The position numbers were made by a program, and so were the translations under genes. The notes below the pieces were generated by a model, which worked only from the letters and a program-made list of their open reading frames with translations, ran no database searches and was not told where the DNA came from. 64,000 nt of DNA, taken from NCBI GenBank assembly GCA_963816155.1, contig CAWFJE010000010.1, positions 186,001-250,000 on the forward strand, written 5' to 3'. Position 1 is the first letter of the stretch. Every line of letters begins with the position of its first letter. The DNA comes from JAXGXJ01 sp963816155. GTDB lineage: Bacteria; Actinomycetota; Thermoleophilia; RBG-16-64-13. Shown piece after piece: positions 50,117 to 58,303 of this stretch.

Positions 50117-51364
50117 TCAGCCACCATCAGGAGTTTTGAGAAGGGTCGCAAGGACGCTATTGCCAACATCCATAAACCCTGGATTCAAGCGCAGTTTACC
50201 ACAGCGTCTCTCCACACATCCCCGCTCCAGAAGGAGCTCGACGGCGTCCGGATCCAGTGCCGATGCTACCTCGCTCTCCTCGACTCCTTCGCTCGTACGG
50301 AGCCCCAGCATCGCCCTCTCCCACACCAGCGTGAAGGTACTGAGTCCTTCGATCTGAGGCGGCTCCCCGGCCAGATATGCCACTACGGTCCGGGGATTCG
50401 TGCGCCGCTGTCCGCATAGGGTGGAGACGGCCGAGGCGCCGATGCCCAGGTAGTCCTCCCCCCGCCAGTAGGCGAGGTTGTGACGGCACTCGTGACCCGG
50501 AAGAGCGAAGTTCGAGACCTCGTAGCGCCGGTACCCAGCCATCTCCAGGCGTCGGACGGCAGGGGCCAGGTACTGGTCCGCAAACCCGGCGGCTGAGTCG
50601 AGACCGTCTTGACCCGCGCTGCGCATCACACGCGAGGTGAACCTGGGAGTGTAGGTGAGGTCATACAGAGAGATGTGCGTCGGCGCGGCGGCAACGGCCG
50701 CGTCGATATCCGCGGCGGCCTGGTGCCAGTTCTGCCCCGGTATGCCGAACACCAGATCGATGTTCCAGTCACCCCAGCCCACACTGCGAACGGCGGCGAG
50801 CGCAGCCTCCACCTCGCGCTGGCCGACGCCCCGCCCCAGCGCCGCGCGCAGCGCCGGCGAGAAGGACTGGATCCCCAGTGAGAGACGCGTCACCCCCGCC
50901 GCGCGCATGTCGGCGAGAAGCTGAGAGTCGATAGTGCCGGGATTGGCCTCCACGGTGAACTCGAGGCCGGCGGCAGAGCCCGCGCTACCCTCGGAAGCGG
51001 CGCCACGCCCAGAGCCCGCGCCACTGCCGGAGGCCGCGCCCGGCCCGGAGGCCGCGCCCGGCCCGGAAGGCGCGCCGCCCCTGGAAGTGCCGCCCGGACC
51101 GGAGGGCGCCTGCAGTACGGCGAGGTCGGCTATCAGGCCGAGAAGAGCGCTTTGGGGAAGGGCGGTGGGGGTGCCCCCGCCCAGATAGATCGTCTGTAGC
51201 GGAGACTCCAGAGTCGCGCCCCGCTCCTCCAATTCCCGCCATAGAGCGTCCAGATAGGCGGTCACCCGTCCCGCGCGGCGGTGCGGCGTCAGCGGTTCGG
51301 AGGCGAAGTCGCAGTACCCACAACGCGAGCGGCAGAAGGGGATATGGACATACAGGTGCTGCAT
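50117..51364 (-). CDS. hemW: HemW radical SAM haem chaperone (coproporphyrinogen III oxidase-like)
   Basis: The 415-residue protein begins with LYVHIPFCRSRCGYCDF (radical SAM CxxxCxxC), then IYLGGGTPTALP, VEANPGTID and LSLGIQSFSPALRAALGR. HemW members have the extra Cys directly after the cluster as here (CGYCDF). They deliver haem, and are distinct from HemN. A Gly/Ala/Ser/Pro low-complexity insert of roughly 40 residues lies between ILE-LIADLAVLQ and LEFTVEANPG (nt about 50985-51110). It sits in the usual lepA-hemW-hrcA order. Confidence 0.93.
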   Translation of the reverse strand: MQHLYVHIPFCRSRCGYCDFASEPLTPHRRAGRVTAYLDALWRELEERGATLESPLQTIYLGGGTPTALPQSALLGLIADLAVLQAPSGPGGTSRGGAPSGPGAASGPGAASGSGAGSGRGAASEGSAGSAAGLEFTVEANPGTIDSQLLADMRAAGVTRLSLGIQSFSPALRAALGRGVGQREVEAALAAVRSVGWGDWNIDLVFGIPGQNWHQAAADIDAAVAAAPTHISLYDLTYTPRFTSRVMRSAGQDGLDSAAGFADQYLAPAVRRLEMAGYRRYEVSNFALPGHECRHNLAYWRGEDYLGIGASAVSTLCGQRRTNPRTVVAYLAGEPPQIEGLSTFTLVWERAMLGLRTSEGVEESEVASALDPDAVELLLERGCVERRCGKLRLNPGFMDVGNSVLATLLKTPDGG

Positions 51365-51423
51365 CCGCTCACCAATCCGGGCGCGCGCCGCAGGCGCGCG
51401 CCACTCGCCGTCTCCGTCTCCGG

Positions 51424-51678
51424 CTATGACCCCGTCAGCCCCAGGACCACCAGAACAAGACCGACAACGATCCCTATCCCGCCTTGGATGGCCGTCCAGG
51501 ACTCCCAGCGGCGGCCGCTGCGCAGCCGGCCGCCGGCACTGACCTCCACCGGCCTGTTGGTACCCTGCCGCTCTTCCTCTTCTCGCTGCTCCTTGGCCCA
51601 AGGCCCGTGACGAAGCCAGGTCTGGATGGCTCCCATGACGATGAGGATCGCGCCGAGCACGATGTACCCGGCGTTCAT
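51424..51678 (-). CDS. Small two-helix membrane protein, function unknown
   Basis: The 84-residue protein has predicted helices at both ends (YIVLGAILIVMGAIQTW and GGIGIVVGLVLVVLGLTG) around a charged loop (AKEQREEEERQG). ATG 51678 overlaps the lepA stop (ATGA), so it is translated after lepA. No family is recognised. Confidence 0.7.
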   Translation of the reverse strand: MNAGYIVLGAILIVMGAIQTWLRHGPWAKEQREEEERQGTNRPVEVSAGGRLRSGRRWESWTAIQGGIGIVVGLVLVVLGLTGS

Positions 51679-53495
51679 TTCTTGTCCTCTTTGGGTCCGC
51701 CCAAGTCGAGGACGGCGAGGAAGGCTTCCTGCGGGATCTCCACTGTGCCCACCATCTTCATGCGCTTCTTGCCCGCCTTCTGCTTCTCGAGAAGCTTGCG
51801 CTTACGCGAGATGTCGCCTCCGTAGCACTTGGCCAGCACGTCCTTCCGCAGCGGGGCCACGCTCTCGCGGGCGATGATGCGGCTGCCGACAGCCGCCTGG
51901 ATGGCCACCTCGAACATCTGCCGGGGGATCTTCTTGCGCAGTCGCTCCGCCAGGCCCCGCCCGATGGTGTAGGCCCGGTCGGCGTGGACGATAAGACTCA
52001 AGGCGTCGACTATGTCCCCCGCTATGCGGATATCGAGCCGGACCAAGTCGCCCGCTTCGTAGTCCTTCAATTCGTAGTCAAGGCTGGCATAGCCGCGGCT
52101 GCGCGTCTTCAGCAGATCGAAGAAGTCCAGCACTATCTCCGCCAGGGGCAAGTCGTAATCGAGCCGGACCCGGTCGGAGGTCAGGTACTCCATGTGAGTG
52201 AAGCGCCCGCGCTTGTCATTGCAGAGCTCCATCACCGGCCCCACGAACTCGGCCGGCACCAGTATGGTGGCTGCGATGTAAGGCTCGCGCACCTCGTGGA
52301 TCGACCCAGCATCGGGGAAGTCCACCGGATTGCTGATGGAGAGCACCTCTCCCGTGACCGTCTCCACCTCGTAGCGGACATTGGGTGTGGTGGCCAGGAG
52401 GTCCAGCCCGAACTCGCGCTCCAGCCGCTCGCGAACGATCTCCATGTGCAGGAGTCCCAAAAATCCGCAGCGGAAACCGAACCCCAGGGCCTTCGACGTC
52501 TCCGGCTCATAGAAGAGAGAAGCGTCGTTGAGCTTGAGCTTCTCAAGGGCGTCGCGCAGACCGGGGTAGTCCTCCCCGTCCATGGGAAAGAGACCACAGA
52601 AGACCATGGGCGTGATCTCGCGATAGCCCGGTAGCGGCTCAGAGGCAGGACGGCGGCCACTGGTGAGGGTGTCTCCCACGCGCAGGTGGGCGACCTCCTT
52701 GATGCCCGGGATGACGTAGCCCACCTCGCCCGCGCTGAGGACCTCGGCCTTCAACATGTCCGGGCTGAAGATGCCCACCTCTTCGGTCTCGCTGCGATGC
52801 TGAGTGGCCATGGCGAACAACGGGTCGTCCTTGCGGAAGCTCCCGTCGCGCACACGCACGAAGGCCACCACACCCCGGTATTGGTCGTAGACGGAGTCGA
52901 AGATCAGAGCCCGCGGCGGTCCTTCAAGGTCGCCCTGCGGAGGCGGGATGCGCTCGACCACGGCCTCGAGCACGGCGGCCACACCCTCCCCTGTCTTGGC
53001 TGATATCTGCAGGATGTCCGAACGGGCGCAGCCGATGACGCTGACGATCTCGTCCGCCCGCTTCTCGGGCTCCGCTCCGGGCAGATCGATCTTGTTGAGC
53101 ACAGGCACGATCTCCAGATCGTTCTCGAGAGCCAGAAGGGTGTTGGCGAGCGTCTGAGCTTCCACACCCTGCGTGGCGTCCACGACCAAGATGGCCCCTT
53201 CGCAGGCGGCCAGACTGCGCGACACTTCGTAGGTGAAGTCCACGTGACCAGGAGTGTCGATGAGGTTGAACTGATACTCGTGCCCGTCCTTGGCGTGGTA
53301 ATAGATGCGGACGGCCTGCGCCTTGATGGTGATGCCCCGCTCGCGCTCCAGATCCATGCGGTCGAGCACCTGCTCGCGCATCTCGCGCTCGGCCACCGTG
53401 TTGGTGATCTGCAGGATGCGGTCGGCCAGGGTCGATTTCCCGTGGTCGATGTGGGCGATTATGGAGAAGTTCCGGATGTGTTCGAAGCGTGTCAT
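51675..53495 (-). CDS. lepA: Elongation factor 4 (LepA)
   Basis: The 606-residue translational GTPase has G1 AHIDHGKST, G3 DTPGHVDF and G4 NKIDLPGAEP. It has the EF4-specific C-terminal domain (AKCYGGDISRKRKLLEKQKAGKKRMK). EF4 acts on stalled or mistranslocated ribosomes and during 30S assembly. It is divergent from the SDR gene at 53544, with 48 bp between start codons. Confidence 0.97.
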   Translation of the reverse strand: MTRFEHIRNFSIIAHIDHGKSTLADRILQITNTVAEREMREQVLDRMDLERERGITIKAQAVRIYYHAKDGHEYQFNLIDTPGHVDFTYEVSRSLAACEGAILVVDATQGVEAQTLANTLLALENDLEIVPVLNKIDLPGAEPEKRADEIVSVIGCARSDILQISAKTGEGVAAVLEAVVERIPPPQGDLEGPPRALIFDSVYDQYRGVVAFVRVRDGSFRKDDPLFAMATQHRSETEEVGIFSPDMLKAEVLSAGEVGYVIPGIKEVAHLRVGDTLTSGRRPASEPLPGYREITPMVFCGLFPMDGEDYPGLRDALEKLKLNDASLFYEPETSKALGFGFRCGFLGLLHMEIVRERLEREFGLDLLATTPNVRYEVETVTGEVLSISNPVDFPDAGSIHEVREPYIAATILVPAEFVGPVMELCNDKRGRFTHMEYLTSDRVRLDYDLPLAEIVLDFFDLLKTRSRGYASLDYELKDYEAGDLVRLDIRIAGDIVDALSLIVHADRAYTIGRGLAERLRKKIPRQMFEVAIQAAVGSRIIARESVAPLRKDVLAKCYGGDISRKRKLLEKQKAGKKRMKMVGTVEIPQEAFLAVLDLGGPKEDKK

Positions 53496-53543
53496 GAGCA
53501 GTGTATTCTAGCGTAAGGCACGTAAGGCGCTTCGGAGGCACAT

Positions 53544-54323
53544 ATGGACCTCGGGATCCACGGTAAGAAGGCCATAGTCTGCGGTTCGAGTCGCGGACTC
53601 GGCCGGGCCTGCGCGCTGGCGCTCGCTGAAGCCGGCGTGTCACTCGTGATGAACGGCCGCGACTCCGGAAGACTCGAGGAGGCCGCCGAGGATATCCGGC
53701 GAGAGACCGGCGTCGAGGTGGTGGCGGTGGCGGCCGACATCAGCACCCCCGAGGGTCAGTCCGCGCTCCTCTCCGCATGTCCGCAACCGGACATCCTGGT
53801 CAACAACAACGGCGGTCCGCCGTTTCGCGATTTTCGCGCCTTGGATCGGCAGGCCATGCTCGCCGGCGTGACGATGAACATGGTCACGCCCATCGAACTC
53901 ATCCAGGCGGTCGTGGATTCTATGGCGGCACGGCGCTTCGGCCGGATCGTGAACATCACCTCGGTCGGTGTGAAGATGCCGCTTGCCGGACTGGACCTGT
54001 CGAGTGGGGCTCGGGCCGGACTGACGGCTTTCGTCGCGGGCGTGGCTCGCACCGTGGCGGATCGAAACGTGACCATCAACAATCTGCTTCCCGGCTACTT
54101 CGATACCGAGCGCCTGCGCGAGGGCTTCGCGGCCTCGGCCGAGCGGGCGGGGTCTTCCGAAGCAGAGATGGCCGCGCTGTGGGAACACTCCGTCCCGGCG
54201 AAACGCCTCGGCCGGGCGGTCGAGTTCGGGCAGATGTGCGCCTTCCTCTGCAGCGCGCAGGCCGGGTACGTCACGGGTCAGAGCATACTCATGGACGGCG
54301 GGTTGTACCCAGGAGTCGTCTGA
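53544..54323 (+). CDS. SDR-family protein with atypical catalytic site
   Basis: The 259-residue protein has a normal nucleotide motif (VCGSSRGLGRACALALAEAG) and NNNGGP in place of NNAG. The Ser is retained in NITSVGVKMP, but YxxxK is replaced by the segment LDLSSGARAGLTAF: no Tyr, and Arg in the Lys region. The end GQSILMDGGLYPGV is standard. A subgroup of SDRs has this LSN/SS-x-x-R-xG pattern; their activity is unclear. ATG 53544 has GGAGG five bases upstream. It is followed by the HDAC-like gene after 44 bp. Confidence 0.85.
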   Translation: MDLGIHGKKAIVCGSSRGLGRACALALAEAGVSLVMNGRDSGRLEEAAEDIRRETGVEVVAVAADISTPEGQSALLSACPQPDILVNNNGGPPFRDFRALDRQAMLAGVTMNMVTPIELIQAVVDSMAARRFGRIVNITSVGVKMPLAGLDLSSGARAGLTAFVAGVARTVADRNVTINNLLPGYFDTERLREGFAASAERAGSSEAEMAALWEHSVPAKRLGRAVEFGQMCAFLCSAQAGYVTGQSILMDGGLYPGVV

Positions 54324-54367
54324 TCAGCGATGGACTTGGATGTGCCTGACCTCCTGCGAAGGCCACG

Positions 54368-55291
54368 ATGAATGTCTTCTACAGCCCTGAATACGTGGGC
54401 TCAGCGTATTCCTTCGAGACCACGCGCAAGGCAGGATGGCTGGCGGACTCGCTCGCGACGCTGCCCATCGCGGGCATCGAGATGGCGCCCCCTCCCCCGC
54501 TCTCCTATGACCAAGTCGTCGAGGTACACGATCCCGCGTATGCAAGAGCCGTACAGACCGGCTCGCCTCGGCGCTTGGCCGAGTCGCAGGGCTTTGTCTG
54601 GGACGAGGGGCTGTGGCCCATGGTCCTGGCCTCGAACGGCGGCGTGGTCGCCGCAGCTCTGGAAGCCCGCGAGAGTGGTCTGGCAGGCTCTCTCTCGAGC
54701 GGCCTGCACCACGCTCGGCGCGGCGCCGGGGCGGGCTTCTGCACCTTCAACGGCCTGGTCATAGCGGCCCGCGCGGCGCTGGCCGCCGGGGCAGGCTCGG
54801 TGCTCATCCTCGATCTGGACGCTCACTGCGGCGGCGGCACAGCCTCGCTCATAGCCGATGACCCGCGCATCTGGCAGGCGGACGTAGCAGTCGACAGCTT
54901 CGACTACTACTCCCAAGAGACGAAATCCGAGAGCGGCGGGCGCATCGAGTTGCGCTTCGTCACGCGGGCGGAGGACTACCTGTCCCAGATCGAGGAGATC
55001 CTGGAGGGACTGGGTTCGTCACAGCAGTGCGGGCATGCGCCGCGCTTCGACCTCTGCCTCTACAACGCCGGCATGGATCCCTTCGAGGGAGGGTCGACGG
55101 GATCTCTGCCAGGCATCACGCAGGAGATGCTGGCGACCCGCGAAGAGCTGGTGTTCTCCTGGCTCCGGGAGCACGCGGCGGCCGCGGCCTTCGTGCTTGC
55201 GGGCGGCTATCTGGGCCCTGGACTGGACGCGGACGGCCTCGTGGAACTCCACCGCCTCACGCTTGCGGCCGCCGGCGGCGGCGCCGCATGA
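54368..55291 (+). CDS. Histone deacetylase/acetoin utilisation (AcuC)-family hydrolase
   Basis: The 307-residue arginase/deacetylase-fold enzyme has the His dyad in SGLHHARRGAGAGFCTFNGL, zinc ligands in ILDLDAHCGGGTASL (Asp, His), and YNAGMDPFEGG (third ligand Asp). The final Gly-rich loop is AFVLAGGYLG. Bacterial members deacetylate small amides, polyamines or acetylated proteins; the substrate here is unknown. Its last 35 bp overlap the 3' end of murJ on the other strand. Confidence 0.88.
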   Translation: MNVFYSPEYVGSAYSFETTRKAGWLADSLATLPIAGIEMAPPPPLSYDQVVEVHDPAYARAVQTGSPRRLAESQGFVWDEGLWPMVLASNGGVVAAALEARESGLAGSLSSGLHHARRGAGAGFCTFNGLVIAARAALAAGAGSVLILDLDAHCGGGTASLIADDPRIWQADVAVDSFDYYSQETKSESGGRIELRFVTRAEDYLSQIEEILEGLGSSQQCGHAPRFDLCLYNAGMDPFEGGSTGSLPGITQEMLATREELVFSWLREHAAAAAFVLAGGYLGPGLDADGLVELHRLTLAAAGGGAA

Positions 55292-56900
55292 CCGCGATGA
55301 CGTTGCTGAGCTCGCTCATGTTCATAGCCCAGGCGGCCAAGCAGTAGGCGAGTCCCCCGGCTGCGTAGGCCAGTCCCACGGCCACGAGTTGAGCCCAGAT
55401 CGAGGTCCCCAGAGCGGAATCGAGCACCCACCATACCGCGTATGCGACGATCCCGAGGGGGATCAGCGCGACGATGGAACGCCCGACCGACCACGCCACC
55501 CTGCGCGCGTCCACGCCGCCGATCCGAGGACCGAGCAGGAGCATGAGGGCGAAGAAGTTGAAGAGACTGACCAATGAGGTGGACAGGGTTATGCCGCCGA
55601 CTCCCAGAGGCTTGTAAAGAAGAAGATCCAGCCCCGCGTTGAGGGCCAGGTTGGCCGCTCCCACGATCAGCGGCAGCCAGGGCTTCTGGATGCTGTAGAA
55701 GGCCCTGCTCAGCAGAGTGTTGGCGCTCACGAAGGCCATGCCCACACTAAAGAAGAGCAACGCCGTCGCCACCAGTTCAGTGTCGCTGCTGGTGACCTTG
55801 CCATGTTCGTAGATGAGCCTCACGGTGGGAAGCGCAAGGACGGAGAAGAAGGCGGCGAAAGGTAGGGTCACAAAGAAGATCTGCCGAAGACCGGTGGACA
55901 GGTCTTCGCGGAACTCCGCCATGCGTCCGGCGGCCACGTGGCGGGAGAAGGCGGGGAACAGCACGGTGCCGATAGCGATGGCGAACACGCCCTGAGGAAG
56001 CTGGAACAGGCGGAAGGCGCGTTCGATTATGGCCGGAGCCGGAATGCTGATGAGGGTAGCGATGACCGTATCGATGAACGAGTTGAAATTGATGATGCCC
56101 AGACTGAGGATCACCGGCCCGAGAAGGAGCCCCACCCGTCGCACTTCCGGGTTGCGCAGGGCCAGATGGTAGGGTGAGCGAGCGCCGCGCTCGTCCGGGG
56201 CCCTCATGGCACCAGGTCCGCTACCGGCCCCCACCGGGATGCTCGGTCGCCAGCGCCTCCTCCACACGGCGGGGGCCTGGATGAGTAGTTCGACCACCGT
56301 TCCAATCAGCACCCCCCAAGCGACAGCCTCGACGCCGTACCCGGCGGAGAACCCGACTATCGCGCCGATGATCACAAGGTTCCACACGATGGGGGCCAGG
56401 GCGGGAAGAGTGAAGTGGTTGTACGAATTGAGAATGCCCATGGCGATGCCTGCCACTCCGAGGATCACCACCGTCGGGAACATGATGCGCATGAGTTGCA
56501 CGGTCAGGTCCACGATCTGGGGGTCTTCGCTGAATCCCGGGGCGATCACTCTGACCAATTGGGGAGCGAAGATCATCCCGATCACAGTGATCACCCCCAG
56601 GGCGACGGTGGCCATCACCGTGACCGTGTAAGCCACCTGCCAGGCCTCCCGGCGCCGCTCCTTCTCCAAGAGGGACGAGAAGACCGGTATGAAAGCGGCC
56701 GAAAGGGCAGTGTCGGCCAGCAGGGTGCGCAGCAGATTGGGTACTTTGCTGGCCACTGTGAAGGCCCCCATGTCGGGGCCGAGCCCCAGGTATGAGACCA
56801 TGACGATCTCACGGATGAGGCCGAGCACCCGGGAGCCGGCCGTCGCCAGCACCAGAAAGGCCGCGGCGGTCGCGAGTCGTCTCTTGGTATCGTTGCCCAT
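55257..56900 (-). CDS. murJ: Lipid II flippase MurJ
   Basis: The 547-residue polytopic protein (about 14 helices) has the family's start ATAGSRVLGLIREIVMVSYL and the segments AFIPVFSSLLEKERRREAWQ, IEPAP-region APAIIERAFRLFQLPQGVFA and FYSIQKPWLPLIVGA. It exports lipid II for peptidoglycan synthesis. It is divergent from rpsT, with 57 bp between starts. Confidence 0.94.
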   Translation of the reverse strand: MGNDTKRRLATAAAFLVLATAGSRVLGLIREIVMVSYLGLGPDMGAFTVASKVPNLLRTLLADTALSAAFIPVFSSLLEKERRREAWQVAYTVTVMATVALGVITVIGMIFAPQLVRVIAPGFSEDPQIVDLTVQLMRIMFPTVVILGVAGIAMGILNSYNHFTLPALAPIVWNLVIIGAIVGFSAGYGVEAVAWGVLIGTVVELLIQAPAVWRRRWRPSIPVGAGSGPGAMRAPDERGARSPYHLALRNPEVRRVGLLLGPVILSLGIINFNSFIDTVIATLISIPAPAIIERAFRLFQLPQGVFAIAIGTVLFPAFSRHVAAGRMAEFREDLSTGLRQIFFVTLPFAAFFSVLALPTVRLIYEHGKVTSSDTELVATALLFFSVGMAFVSANTLLSRAFYSIQKPWLPLIVGAANLALNAGLDLLLYKPLGVGGITLSTSLVSLFNFFALMLLLGPRIGGVDARRVAWSVGRSIVALIPLGIVAYAVWWVLDSALGTSIWAQLVAVGLAYAAGGLAYCLAAWAMNMSELSNVIAVMRRRRRRPQA

Positions 56901-56957
56901 ATACGGGGGCTATGCTAAACTGCTGCGACTTTGAAGGGAAGACGGGAGGAACGAAGA

Positions 56958-57218
56958 TTGGCTAATACGAAGCAGCAGCGCAAGCGGGTGCGCATCGCCC
57001 AGCGGCAACGGCTCGAGAACCTGCGCTATAAGTCGTCCATCAAGACGCACTTCCGGCACCTCAAAGACTCGGTCACGGCCGGTGACGCCGACACCGCTGC
57101 TCAGACAGCCAAGAAGCTGACCTCCACCATCGACAAAGCCGCCGCTCATAACGCGATTCACGACAACAACGCGGCGCGCAAGAAGTCGACGGTGGCGCGG
57201 CTCCTCGCCAAGCTCTAG
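56958..57218 (+). CDS. rpsT: 30S ribosomal protein S20
   Basis: The 86-residue basic protein reads MANTKQQRKRVRIAQRQ when begun at TTG 56958, with GGAGG seven bases upstream. It has the family's KSSIKTHFRHL and KAAAHNAIHDNNAARKKS. The rare TTG start is usual for rpsT in several bacteria and may allow translational feedback. It is followed by a clear hairpin. Confidence 0.96.
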   Translation: MANTKQQRKRVRIAQRQRLENLRYKSSIKTHFRHLKDSVTAGDADTAAQTAKKLTSTIDKAAAHNAIHDNNAARKKSTVARLLAKL

Positions 57219-57231
57219 AGTCTTCCTGGAC

Positions 57232-57252
57232 GGCGCGGTCTTCGACCGCGCC
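57232..57252. terminator. Bidirectional stem-loop between rpsT and holA
   Basis: GGCGCGGTC-TTC-GACCGCGCC is a perfect 9-bp stem lying between the convergent 3' ends of rpsT (plus) and holA (minus). Confidence 0.65.
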
Positions 57253-57262
57253 CCGCAGACTC

Positions 57263-58303
57263 TCACCCCTCCAGCAGCCGGCCTACGCACAGCTGCAACT
57301 CCATCTCGCTGGGCAGTGTCCCCATCCCTTTCATGCGGGAGTCGGTGTCGGCGAGGACTCCCAGTCGGCGCGCTATACCATCTGCGCCCAGCAGGGCCGC
57401 CTGCTCCATGAGCTTCCTGGCCGGATAGGGCTTCAGCTTCAACTCGGACCGCACCGCGTCCCGGTCAAGACCCTCTTGGCGCAGAGCCGCCACCTTGCTG
57501 AGATTCTGGAAGTTGCGCAAGATACGGTAGAAGAGCACCTCCGCCCGTTCGCCCGCCTCCATGAGATCATCGAGGGCGGCGAAGGCCTCGGGCCCTCTCC
57601 CCAAGGCCAAAGCATCGAGCAGGTCGAATACGCTGGCATCTACCGTCGGCATGGTGAGGAGTTCGATATCCTCCGCGCGCACCTGGTCGCTGCCGACGTA
57701 GGCCTTCAGCTTCTCCAGTTCTCGGAGAAGGATGCCCTGACTGTCTCCGCAGCGCCGCACAAGGAGTCTGGCCTCTGCGATGCTCAATCGCAGGTCCATC
57801 GATGCCGCCTGCTTCACGAGCCAGCCCGGAAGCTGTCCTTCTTTCGGTGCCAGGTACTCAAGCACTTCCCCGTGCTTCTCCATGGCCAGGCGTAGAACGT
57901 CGCTCACGGCCATCTTGTCGGCCACGAGTGCCAGGCATGCGTCCGGAGCCGGCGAGGCCACGTAGGCGGCGACCACCTGCTTGTCGGCCTTCACCCAGGC
58001 TTGGGCTTCGTGCACCAGTACCAAGCGGGTGCCACCCAGAAACGCCAGTGTATTGGCGGCGTTCACGACCTCCGCGGCCCCGTGCTGCGAGCCCTCGAAC
58101 TCGTCGATGTTGAGGTCCGTGCCCGACTCCTCGGTGATGCGCGCCTTCAGCCGCCGCAGAGCAAGCTCGATCTTGGGTAGGTCATCGCCGAGGATGAGAT
58201 AGGCGGGCCTCAGAGGCGCCCGGGCCTGAGGGCGTCCGCCACCCTGGGAAGCCGTGGGCCGCGCCCCTGAGACTGTGGGATCGCTCGGAACTTCTGCCGT
58301 CAC
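57263..58303 (-). CDS. holA: DNA polymerase III delta subunit
   Basis: The 346-residue clamp-loader subunit has AYLILGDDLPKIELALRRLK, LAFLGGTRLVLVHEAQAWVK, then SQGILLRELEKLKAYVG and the C-terminal collar domain (FYRILRNFQNLSKVAALRQE). GTG 58303 overlaps the comEC stop (GTGA). The comEA-comEC-holA order is widely conserved. Confidence 0.92.
   Translation of the reverse strand: MTAEVPSDPTVSGARPTASQGGGRPQARAPLRPAYLILGDDLPKIELALRRLKARITEESGTDLNIDEFEGSQHGAAEVVNAANTLAFLGGTRLVLVHEAQAWVKADKQVVAAYVASPAPDACLALVADKMAVSDVLRLAMEKHGEVLEYLAPKEGQLPGWLVKQAASMDLRLSIAEARLLVRRCGDSQGILLRELEKLKAYVGSDQVRAEDIELLTMPTVDASVFDLLDALALGRGPEAFAALDDLMEAGERAEVLFYRILRNFQNLSKVAALRQEGLDRDAVRSELKLKPYPARKLMEQAALLGADGIARRLGVLADTDSRMKGMGTLPSEMELQLCVGRLLEG

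Noticed and set aside
50098..50230. CIRCE operator upstream of hrcA
   Set aside because: No TTAGCACTC/GAGTGCTAA dyad was found; the region is the end of hemW and a short gap.
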